Source: Armatimonadota bacterium (GTDB lineage Bacteria; Armatimonadota; Fimbriimonadia; Fimbriimonadales; Fimbriimonadaceae). Taken from it: 64,000 nucleotides of DNA. The notes beneath the pieces are model-generated. The model saw only the letters and a program-made list of their open reading frames with translations, ran no database searches and was not told the origin of the DNA. The first letter of the stretch is position 1; every line of letters begins with the position of its first letter. Location: assembly GCA_029781035.1 (NCBI GenBank), contig JAKOXK010000070.1, forward strand, positions 113,169 to 177,168, written 5' to 3'. This document shows, piece by piece, positions 56,940 to 64,000 of the stretch. The translations under genes were made by a program, and so were the position numbers.

Positions 56940-57048
56940 CGAATCCTCAGAACATTCGCCACCAACCGAACTGAATGATCCTGTGACCACGGCAGCTTCA
57001 GAGCCCAAGTCTAGGTTCTGTTGCGTCCACCACGAGCCGATTTGACGC

Positions 57049-58695
57049 CTAAGCCCGCCCCTGGCGGTACCGTCGGATCAGCGCGTTCGTAGAGCTGTCG
57101 TGTGTGAGCGCGGGCTCAGTCGCCGATTCCAACTCGGGAACGATCCGTTGAGCCAGGATCTTGCCAAGCTCCACGCCCCACTGGTCAAACGAGTCGATGT
57201 GCCAGATGCAACCTTGCGCGAAGACGATGTGCTCGTAAAGTGCCACGAGTTGTCCCAACGCCCCAGGTGTCAGTGTCTCCATCAAGAGGGTGTTCGATGG
57301 CCTGTTGCCTTCGAACACACGGTGCGGAACGAGCCACTCGGGTGTGCCTTCGGCTCGGACTTGATCCGCAGTCTTTCCGAATGCAAGAGCTTCTGCCTGG
57401 GCGAACACGTTGGCGACCAAGAGGTCGTGATGCCGGCCCAACGGATTGAGCGGCTTCGTGAACGCGATAAAGTCGCACGGCACTAGCCGTGTCCCTTGGT
57501 GGATGAGTTGATAGAACGAGTGCTGGCCGTTGGTGCCGGGCTCTCCCCAATAGACCGGACCTGTCGCAGCATGAACCCTGGAACCGTCGAGTCTCACGTG
57601 TTTTCCATTGCTTTCCATCGTCAACTGCTGGAGGTAGGCGGGAAAGCGCTTCAGGTATTGATCGTAAGGCAGGACAGCCACCGTCTCAGCGCCGAGGAAA
57701 TCGTTGTTCCAAATACCGAGCAGCGCCATCAGCACCGGGATGTTGCGCTCAAACGGTGTCGACCGGAAGTGTCGGTCCATTTGGTGTGAGCCATCCAAGA
57801 GCAGGCGAAAGTTCTCCGGCCCGATGGCTATCATCGTCGACAGCCCGATCGCGGACTCCATCGAATATCGTCCGCCGACCCAGTCCCAAAAGCCGAAGAC
57901 GTTGGTCGGCTCGATTCCAAAGGCAGCGACCGCCTTCAGGTTCGTCGATACGGCGACAAAGTGCTTGCCGACGGCCTTTTCGTCACCCAGTCGGTCCACA
58001 AGCCACGCACGAGCGGTGTGCGCGTTCGTCATCGTCTCAAGGGTTGTGAAGGTTTTCGAGGAGACGATGAACAAGGTCTCGTCGGCCTCAAGATCCTGTG
58101 TGGCCTCCGCAAAGTCGGTTCCGTCCACGTTCGAAATGAACCGAAAAACCAAGTCTCTTTGGCAGTACCTCCTGAGCGCTTCGTAGGCCATCACCGGACC
58201 AAGATCGGAGCCCCCAATGCCGATGTTGACGACGCTTCGGATCCGCTTGCCGGTGTGGCCCTTCCAGTCGCCACGGCGCACCTTATCGGAAAACACTGAC
58301 ATGCGGTCTAGAACTTCGTGGACACCTGCAACGACGTCTTGGCCGTCCACGAGGATCCTTACGCCCTGGGGCGCTCTGAGGGCCGTGTGGAGGACGGCGC
58401 GGTTCTCGGTGACGTTGATCTTCTCGCCCGAGAACATCGCCTCGATCTTGCCGGCAAGGCCCGACTCGACGGCGAGCCGCAACAACAGCCCCATGGTTTC
58501 GTCGGTCACGCGGTTCTTCGAATAGTCGAGATAAATGCCGTCGGCTTCGACTTTCAACCGCTCGCCCCGTTGGGGATCCGCAGCGAACAAGTCTCTCAGC
58601 TGCAGGTCACCCGTACGGCTGGCATGGCTCTTCAGCGCTTCCCAGGCGGTGCCCTCGGTCCGGTTCCCGTTGTTGTCTGTCATCACTCTGCTCAT
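57049..58695 (-). CDS. pgi: Glucose-6-phosphate isomerase
   Basis: It interconverts glucose 6-phosphate and fructose 6-phosphate. The 548-residue protein has [19 protein letters not shown] (phosphate site, about 150-170), [17 protein letters not shown], the catalytic base region [20 protein letters not shown] and C-terminal [14 protein letters not shown]. Full length. With zwf, pgl, tal and manA nearby it supplies glucose 6-phosphate to the pentose phosphate branch. Confidence 0.96.
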   Translation of the reverse strand: MSRVMTDNNGNRTEGTAWEALKSHASRTGDLQLRDLFAADPQRGERLKVEADGIYLDYSKNRVTDETMGLLLRLAVESGLAGKIEAMFSGEKINVTENRAVLHTALRAPQGVRILVDGQDVVAGVHEVLDRMSVFSDKVRRGDWKGHTGKRIRSVVNIGIGGSDLGPVMAYEALRRYCQRDLVFRFISNVDGTDFAEATQDLEADETLFIVSSKTFTTLETMTNAHTARAWLVDRLGDEKAVGKHFVAVSTNLKAVAAFGIEPTNVFGFWDWVGGRYSMESAIGLSTMIAIGPENFRLLLDGSHQMDRHFRSTPFERNIPVLMALLGIWNNDFLGAETVAVLPYDQYLKRFPAYLQQLTMESNGKHVRLDGSRVHAATGPVYWGEPGTNGQHSFYQLIHQGTRLVPCDFIAFTKPLNPLGRHHDLLVANVFAQAEALAFGKTADQVRAEGTPEWLVPHRVFEGNRPSNTLLMETLTPGALGQLVALYEHIVFAQGCIWHIDSFDQWGVELGKILAQRIVPELESATEPALTHDSSTNALIRRYRQGRA

Positions 58696-58790
58696 CTTCG
58701 TGCCGATCGCTCAAGCCACGGACTCAAAACACCCGCAGCAGGTGGTGTGCCCGCGACACACCGCACCTATTCTCTCACACACAAGCGGCC

Positions 58791-59807
58791 TCAAGCCGTG
58801 GGGACTTCGGTGCGCGGGAGGGCGATCTCCAGGATGTTCGACTCTCCGAAAGGACTGAAGACGAATGGGCCCACTTCGGCTGGCACGAGGTATGTGTCTC
58901 CGGTCTTGACCCCATAGCGCTGCTCTCGCGACTCGATCTCACCGTGTCCTTCGAGGCAGACGATGACTCTCGCCGAACCAGGTTGGCCCAGAAACATGGG
59001 AGAGGATCCGCGATGGCGCCAGACCCGAAAGTACTGACAATCAAAAAGTCTTTCGCGTGAATTGGAGCCAACGATGTCACGGACGGTCTGAACAGCCTTG
59101 ACGTCGGACTGGGGAAAGCTGACACTGGCCAATGCGGGCCCAACTTGCAGCTCACGCGTCCGACCCGTCTTCGCATCGATCCGGTTCCAGTCGAACAGAC
59201 GGAAGGTGACGTCACTGTTCTGTTGGACCTCGAAGACCACGACGCCGCCTCCCAGTGCGTGGACCGTCCCCGCCTCTATAAAGACGCCGTCCCCGGGTTT
59301 TGGAGCGAAGCTTGCAAGGCAAGACTCCACGGTGCCTGCCTGTACCGCCGATTCAAGCGACTCGGCCGTCGTCCCTGGCTTCAATCCCGCATAGATCCGG
59401 CATCCCGGCTCGGACCGCAGGACCACCCAAGCCTCGGTCTTTCCGTTTTCGCCCGGAGGCAGCAGTTCGGTTTGCTCGTCTGACGGGTGGACTTGAACAC
59501 TTAGCATCTCCCGGGCATCAAGGAACTTGAGCAGAAGCGGAAAGCGCTGGTATTGACCGCACTCGGCACCGAGCATCCCTTCCCCATCCTGCTGGATCAA
59601 TTCGCGGATCGTTTGGCCGGCCAGCGCCCCATCGGCAACCACACTTGTATGATCGTCCCGATCACTCAGGATCCAAGCCTCACCAATGGGATCGGTGCCT
59701 GGCAGTGGCGTGCGCGAGAGCTCTTGAAGCCGCCTGCCGCCCCACAAACGGTACTGGTAGAGAGGTTCAAACCTCAACGGGTAGAGGGTCAGACCATTCA
59801 TCAGCAC
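58791..59807 (-). CDS. manA: Class I mannose-6-phosphate isomerase
   Basis: The 338-residue cupin enzyme converts mannose 6-phosphate to fructose 6-phosphate. Zinc-site motifs are SVQVHPSDEQTEL (about 100) and FIEAGTVHALGGGVVVFEVQ, followed by VTFRLFDWNRIDAKTGRTRE. The N-terminal RLWGGRRLQEL is the family's WGG motif. The start could be the second Met (59801). It lies 95 bp upstream of pgi on the same strand. Confidence 0.93.
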   Translation of the reverse strand: MLMNGLTLYPLRFEPLYQYRLWGGRRLQELSRTPLPGTDPIGEAWILSDRDDHTSVVADGALAGQTIRELIQQDGEGMLGAECGQYQRFPLLLKFLDAREMLSVQVHPSDEQTELLPPGENGKTEAWVVLRSEPGCRIYAGLKPGTTAESLESAVQAGTVESCLASFAPKPGDGVFIEAGTVHALGGGVVVFEVQQNSDVTFRLFDWNRIDAKTGRTRELQVGPALASVSFPQSDVKAVQTVRDIVGSNSRERLFDCQYFRVWRHRGSSPMFLGQPGSARVIVCLEGHGEIESREQRYGVKTGDTYLVPAEVGPFVFSPFGESNILEIALPRTEVPTA

Positions 59808-60010
59808 ATATCCGAGACGGCTCGAAGACCGTCCGAGTCGTTCGCCCTATTGTGGATCGCCCAGCGGCTGCGAAAGGTGCTGTTTGTGTTTCGACTGCTG
59901 TTTTCTAGTCGCTTGGTTGGGCCAAACCTTTCTGAAACTGGAAGCTGGGCTCAAAGGTAATCTCGCGGCTTCGTCAAGTGGAGGAACCCTCCTCCGTCGA
60001 GGTCCCGATC

Positions 60011-60631
60011 ATGAACCGTCCCCCCAAAGCTCTTTTCACTGACATCGGAGGCGTGCTCCTCACGAATGGATGGGACCGGCACGTTCGCGCGAGCGCTTAC
60101 AGCCGGTTCGGCCTCGACGCTGAGGAAACAGATGAGCGCCACCACCTCGTGTTCGAGGTCTTCGAACATGGCGAGATGTCCCTGGACCAGTACCTGGACC
60201 GGGTGGTCTTCTACACGGCCCGGTCTTTCACCAAAGAGGAGTTCCAGCAGTTCATGTTCGACCAGTCAAAGCCCTTTGCCGAGACAATTGAGTTGATACG
60301 ACAGGTGAAGAGGAGGCACGGCATCCCCGTCGTCGTTGTCAGCAACGAAGGGCGCGAACTCCAAAAGCATCGTATCCGTGCGTTCGGCCTGTCCGAGTTC
60401 GTTGACGCGTTCGTGGTCTCATCCTTTGTCCAAGTCCGCAAGCCGGATCCGCGCATTTTCCAGATCGCGCTCGACATCGCCGACCTGCAACCGAGTGACG
60501 CGGTCTACCTTGACGACCGCGACGTATTTGTCGAAGTAGCGTCGTCACTGGGCATCACGGCGGCTCGTCATGAAACGGCAGAAGGCACACGTGAAGTCCT
60601 CAGGCAATGGGGTCTTGATCCCGGAACGTGA
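60011..60631 (+). CDS. HAD-superfamily hydrolase
   Basis: ATG 60011 has gagg eight bases upstream; a GTG at 59978 is the alternative. The 206-residue phosphatase-like protein has motif I LFTDIGGVLL (nucleophile Asp10), motif II VVVSNEGRE, motif III lysine in VRKPDPRIFQIALD and motif IV VYLDDRDVFVEVA. The DxGGV form matches YihX-like sugar-phosphate phosphatases. It is the only plus-strand gene in the sugar-phosphate cluster, converging on pgl with a 3-bp gap. Confidence 0.85.
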   Translation: MNRPPKALFTDIGGVLLTNGWDRHVRASAYSRFGLDAEETDERHHLVFEVFEHGEMSLDQYLDRVVFYTARSFTKEEFQQFMFDQSKPFAETIELIRQVKRRHGIPVVVVSNEGRELQKHRIRAFGLSEFVDAFVVSSFVQVRKPDPRIFQIALDIADLQPSDAVYLDDRDVFVEVASSLGITAARHETAEGTREVLRQWGLDPGT

Positions 60632-60634
60632 CGA

Positions 60635-61384
60635 CTAACTCAACTCAGCGGCCGCGGGCAGGTCAAGGAACCACGTCACGGATCCACGGACTGGCCGGAC
60701 ACCCGCCGCAGGGCAGTCGCTCACTCTCGTGTCCGAATCCAAGGCTGCCTTGACGGCGTCTGCCTTGTCAGCGCCGCACACCAGGAAAAGGACGTGTTTG
60801 GCCGCATTCAGGACGGGAAGGGTCAGTGTGACTCGGTCTACGGGCGGGGGAAGCTGACCTGGCGGGCTCGCGACAACCCACTTCCGCTCTTCCTCGAGGG
60901 ATGAGGCTCCTGGGAAGAGCGAAGCTGTGTGTCCATCTTTGCCCATGCCGAGAAGAACGAGGTCGAAACTCGGGAATCCGTCCGGATCCCTCGCTTCAAA
61001 CCATGCTCTGAGTTCAGCTTCGTAGGCCTTGGCGGCATCGTCTGACGAAGGCAAATGGGTCGGGACCGGGTGGACGCCTCCCAGAGGGAGAGAGATCTGC
61101 TCGAGCAGGTTTTCTCGAACCATGCGGTAGTTGCTGACTGGGTCATCGAGAGGCACGAACCGCTCGTCGCCAAAAAAGAGTGAGGCGCGACTCCAATCTG
61201 ACAACAAGGGGTTGGCTCCGCTCACGAGCTTGCGGTATGTCGCACCCGGAGTTGTGCCCCCAGCGAGTGCGATGCTCGCTTGGCCCTTGGCTGCGATCGC
61301 TTCGACGACAATCGCAACCACCTTCCTGGCAGCCGCGGACGCGAGCGAGTCGGTGGTCTCAGATACAACGATTGTTTGGGCCAT
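60635..61384 (-). CDS. pgl: 6-phosphogluconolactonase
   Basis: The 249-residue DevB-type enzyme hydrolyses the lactone made by glucose-6-phosphate dehydrogenase. ASIALAGGTTPGATYRKL near residue 37, FFGDERFVPLDDPVSNYRM and LVLLGMGKDGHTASLFPG are characteristic. It is followed upstream by tal and zwf on the same strand in the order zwf-tal-pgl. Confidence 0.93.
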   Translation of the reverse strand: MAQTIVVSETTDSLASAAARKVVAIVVEAIAAKGQASIALAGGTTPGATYRKLVSGANPLLSDWSRASLFFGDERFVPLDDPVSNYRMVRENLLEQISLPLGGVHPVPTHLPSSDDAAKAYEAELRAWFEARDPDGFPSFDLVLLGMGKDGHTASLFPGASSLEEERKWVVASPPGQLPPPVDRVTLTLPVLNAAKHVLFLVCGADKADAVKAALDSDTRVSDCPAAGVRPVRGSVTWFLDLPAAAELS

Positions 61385-61411
61385 GGAATTCGACTTTCCG
61401 GAGTCCGTTGG

Positions 61412-62485
61412 TCAGAGCTGGGTTCCCTTCTCCTTGATGCACGCGAGCAACTCGTTCCAAGAGTCCACAAACGAACGGGCGCCCTCGACCTGGAGCCGTG
61501 CGGCCAAATCATCGACGTTGATCCCAGCCGAAGCGAACTCGGCCAAGGTCTCGTTGCAGTCGCCACCGTCCGATAAGACGGACGAGGTCGACGATGCATG
61601 GTCCGCGGTCGCGAGAAGAGTCGCTTCCGGCATCGTGTTGACAGTGAGCGGTGCGGCTAGCGACTCGACGTAAAGGACGTCTGACGCTTCGGGATCCTTT
61701 GTGCCGGTGCTGGCCCAGAGGAGCCGCTGCGGTCGCCCGCCTTCGTTTTGGATGCGTCGGAATCTCTCAGAAGCAAGGACCTCGAGATATGCACGATGAG
61801 TGTGACAGGCGATGGCGACACCTAAACGATTGCGGAGCCCCGGGGGCGCCGAATCGTGAACAGCGACGTCCCAACGGCTGACGAACAGGGACGCAACCGA
61901 CGCCACAGCCGGATCCAGTCCCGCGGCGATACGCCGCTCGATTCCACGCATATACGCGCCCGCTGCTGCCAGGTACTGCTCACGCGAGAACAACAGCGTG
62001 ACATTGACTGGAATGCCCGAGAACACGGACTCCTCGATGGCGGGCAGCCCCTCGGCCGTTCCTGGGATCTTGATGAATACGTTGGGCCTGTCCGTTTGGG
62101 CGTGAAGTTCGACCGCTGACCGGATACTCGCTTGCGTGTCACGAGCCAGCAACGGCGAAAGTTCGAGGGACACCCATCCGTCGACTCCGCACGTCCTTTC
62201 ATGAACCGTCCGGAAGAGATCAGCAGCTTGACGAAGATCGTCAATCGCCAAGTGGAAGAACAAGTCTTCACCGCAGATCCCGTCCCGTATGAGAGCCCTG
62301 ATCTGGTCGTCGTATTGAGCACTCTTCCTCACCGCATGGTCGAAGATCGTCGGGTTGGACGTGAGGCCCCTGACGGAGAGATCGTCAATGTACCGTTTGA
62401 GCGTTCCTGTGCTCAACAACTCGCGCGTGATGTTGTCGAGCCAGAGGCTTTGGCCCAGATTCGACAGTCGTTCAGTCGGCTTCAT
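61412..62485 (-). CDS. tal: Transaldolase
   Basis: This 357-residue enzyme of the non-oxidative pentose phosphate pathway has GLTSNPTIFDHAV, VSLELSPLLARDTQASI, the Schiff-base lysine in NVFIKIPGTAEGLPAIE, GIPVNVTLLFS and LLWASTGTKDP. This is the longer (about 360-residue) type found with zwf in Actinobacteria and Cyanobacteria. A GGAGG precedes its ATG. It lies 27 bp before pgl. Confidence 0.94.
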   Translation of the reverse strand: MKPTERLSNLGQSLWLDNITRELLSTGTLKRYIDDLSVRGLTSNPTIFDHAVRKSAQYDDQIRALIRDGICGEDLFFHLAIDDLRQAADLFRTVHERTCGVDGWVSLELSPLLARDTQASIRSAVELHAQTDRPNVFIKIPGTAEGLPAIEESVFSGIPVNVTLLFSREQYLAAAGAYMRGIERRIAAGLDPAVASVASLFVSRWDVAVHDSAPPGLRNRLGVAIACHTHRAYLEVLASERFRRIQNEGGRPQRLLWASTGTKDPEASDVLYVESLAAPLTVNTMPEATLLATADHASSTSSVLSDGGDCNETLAEFASAGINVDDLAARLQVEGARSFVDSWNELLACIKEKGTQL

Positions 62486-62575
62486 GCGTTTTGACCTCCA
62501 ATTGGGCTCCTATGGTTTGACTCTCTTTGGACACGACCTGATTCCCACAAGCAATCGTTGCTTCGTTGGCCAGCC

Positions 62576-63958
62576 TCAGACTTTGGGGTTGTGCCATCGA
62601 TCGTTGTCCGCCAAGAGCGAGTCCGCCTCTTTCGGCCCCCAAGTGCCCCGCTCGTAAGGCAGCGCCTTGGGATGGTTCTCGAGGATGTCGTCGACGGCTA
62701 CCCACGCGGCCTCTACAGCATCTTCACGGGTGAACAAGGCGCCGTCGCCAGCCATAGCGTCAGTCAAGAGGCGCTCATAGGGAGCCTCTTCACCAGGTTC
62801 TTCTTCAAGCATGTAAAGCTCGCCTTGGTCGCCAACGAACTCTCGTCCTTTCCTCTTGACTCGCGCCGCCAACGCAACTGCGGACGCGGGGGACAACCGG
62901 AAGCGTACGTAGTTCGAACGGTCCAGCGTTGACACGGAGTCGTCGAACAGTGGCTGAGGCGGTGGCTGCAACTCGACCAACACCTCGGCCGCTGTCTCTG
63001 GCATGCACTTGCCGGACCGCAGGTACCAGGGCACTCCCGACCACCGCCACGAATCGATGTACATCCTCAGCGCGCAGAAAGTCTCGACGTCGGAATCCGG
63101 CGCCACGCCCGGTTCCTCTCGGTAGCCGACGTACTGTCCTCGAACGATGTCCTCGGGCCGGACACATTTCATAGCCTGGAACACCTTTGCTTTCTCGGTA
63201 TGGACAGCCGAGTACCCCTGATAGGCAGGGGGCTCCATGGCCAGCAGAGCGACGATCTGAAAAACGTGGTTTTGAATGACGTCGCGAAGGCAGCCGGCGG
63301 ACTCGTAAAAGGCGCCACGCTTCTCAACACCAAACTTTTCGGCCAACGTAATCTGCACACTGGCCACGTAGTTTCGGTTCCAAATCGGTTCCAGGAAAGA
63401 GTTGGCGAATCGAAAATAGAGGATGTTCATGATCGCCTCCTTTCCGAGGTAATGGTCGATTCGAAAGATCGAATCCTCGGGAAAAACGGACCGGGCGATC
63501 CCGTTCAACTCACGAGACGATGCAAGATCTCTTCCAAACGGCTTCTCGACGATTACACGCGCGTTCTCGGCAAGTCCTTCACGGCCGATGCTCTGGATGA
63601 CAGTGCCGAACAGAGGCGGTGGGATCGCCAAGTAGTGAGCGGGACGAGAGGCCCCGTTCAAGGCCGCCTTGATCGAGGCAAAAGTCGCTGGGTCTTCATA
63701 ATCCCCGCTCACGTACCTTAGGAGCGACAAGAGAGATTGATAGGCCTGGTGATCGTCGATCCCGCCGGCCCTCTCTAGACTGTCCGAGACCCGGCTGCGC
63801 AGTTCCTCCAGAGTCCAAGCAGGCTTCGCGACTCCAATGACCGGCACGGACAGGTGGCCGTGTTTGACCATGTTGTAGAGCGCCGGAAAAATCATCTTGT
63901 GGGCCAGATCCCCGGTCACTCCAAAGAGAACGAGCGCGTCTGAATGCTGTTGTCTCAC
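62576..63958 (-). CDS. zwf: Glucose-6-phosphate 1-dehydrogenase
   Basis: This first enzyme of the oxidative pentose phosphate pathway makes NADPH. The GTG start gives 460 residues. The dinucleotide site [19 protein letters not shown] is at the N-terminus; the substrate motif [11 protein letters not shown] (about 165) holds the catalytic His-Tyr-Lys set, and the C-terminal [15 protein letters not shown] is normal. It is slightly shorter than the usual 490. The last 42 bases of the window beyond it hold no visible gene. Confidence 0.95.
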   Translation of the reverse strand: MRQQHSDALVLFGVTGDLAHKMIFPALYNMVKHGHLSVPVIGVAKPAWTLEELRSRVSDSLERAGGIDDHQAYQSLLSLLRYVSGDYEDPATFASIKAALNGASRPAHYLAIPPPLFGTVIQSIGREGLAENARVIVEKPFGRDLASSRELNGIARSVFPEDSIFRIDHYLGKEAIMNILYFRFANSFLEPIWNRNYVASVQITLAEKFGVEKRGAFYESAGCLRDVIQNHVFQIVALLAMEPPAYQGYSAVHTEKAKVFQAMKCVRPEDIVRGQYVGYREEPGVAPDSDVETFCALRMYIDSWRWSGVPWYLRSGKCMPETAAEVLVELQPPPQPLFDDSVSTLDRSNYVRFRLSPASAVALAARVKRKGREFVGDQGELYMLEEEPGEEAPYERLLTDAMAGDGALFTREDAVEAAWVAVDDILENHPKALPYERGTWGPKEADSLLADNDRWHNPKV

Positions 63959-64000
63959 TGGCTGCCCCGCCCCTGTCCGGAAGTCTCCTGGTGACCGCCG

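Overview
The window looks like a chromosomal segment of a Gram-negative-type bacterium from a deep lineage. The best guess is Armatimonadota (Fimbriimonadia-like). This rests on a prepilin with the N-terminal methylation motif and a long DUF1559-like body, a DUF1501/DUF1553 pair of the kind common in Planctomycetes and relatives, GH35 and CE6 carbohydrate enzymes, frequent TTG and GTG starts, and several genes whose -10 box sits six bases from the start codon (leaderless type). The assignment is inferred from gene content only; no rRNA is present.

Layout. 148-7816: an exported LolA-like/thioredoxin fusion read through an in-frame UGA (candidate selenoprotein), a GT-C-type membrane glycosyltransferase, an STN-like protein, an ECF sigma factor with its STN-bearing partner, a pseudopilin and a zinc-ribbon membrane protein. 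7940-20832: a giant membrane pyrophosphatase, CapA, GH35 beta-galactosidase, a 21-bp minisatellite, a DEAD-box helicase, a CE6 esterase, a DUF5666-like exported protein, then a gene-poor stretch and a compositionally atypical exported protein. 20877-25333: the DUF1501/DUF1553 pair. 25587-32915: a flagellar operon flgB-flgC-fliE-fliF-fliG-fliH-fliI-fliJ, ending in a lytic transglycosylase and a MotE-like protein. 33059-39469: tRNA-Arg, a shortened SARP-type regulator, exported proteins, dapA, cmk. 39519-43700: the pilB-HDOD-pilT type IV pilus motor operon. 43998: tRNA-Leu.

44312-52793 is one tightly packed operon: NsrR-like Rrf2 regulator, 7Fe ferredoxin, RIC/ScdA repair protein, NnrS-like membrane protein, four-cluster ferredoxin, Tat-type Rieske protein, small membrane protein, SLAC1/TDT anion channel, NarI-like cytochrome b and a NasA/NapA-like molybdopterin oxidoreductase. 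It reads as a nitrosative-stress-sensing nitrate (or other N-oxide) reduction module. 53003-56939 holds an exported protein divergent from a CbiM/NikM-CbiQ-CbiO cobalt/nickel ECF transporter. 57049-63958 is sugar-phosphate metabolism: pgi, manA, a HAD phosphatase, pgl, tal and zwf.

The most notable observation is the UGA at 394-396. It stands exactly at the first cysteine of a thioredoxin CxxC motif (W-U-T-Y-C) and is followed at 376-355 by a strong hairpin with a bulged U and a GU loop, matching the layout of a bacterial SECIS element.
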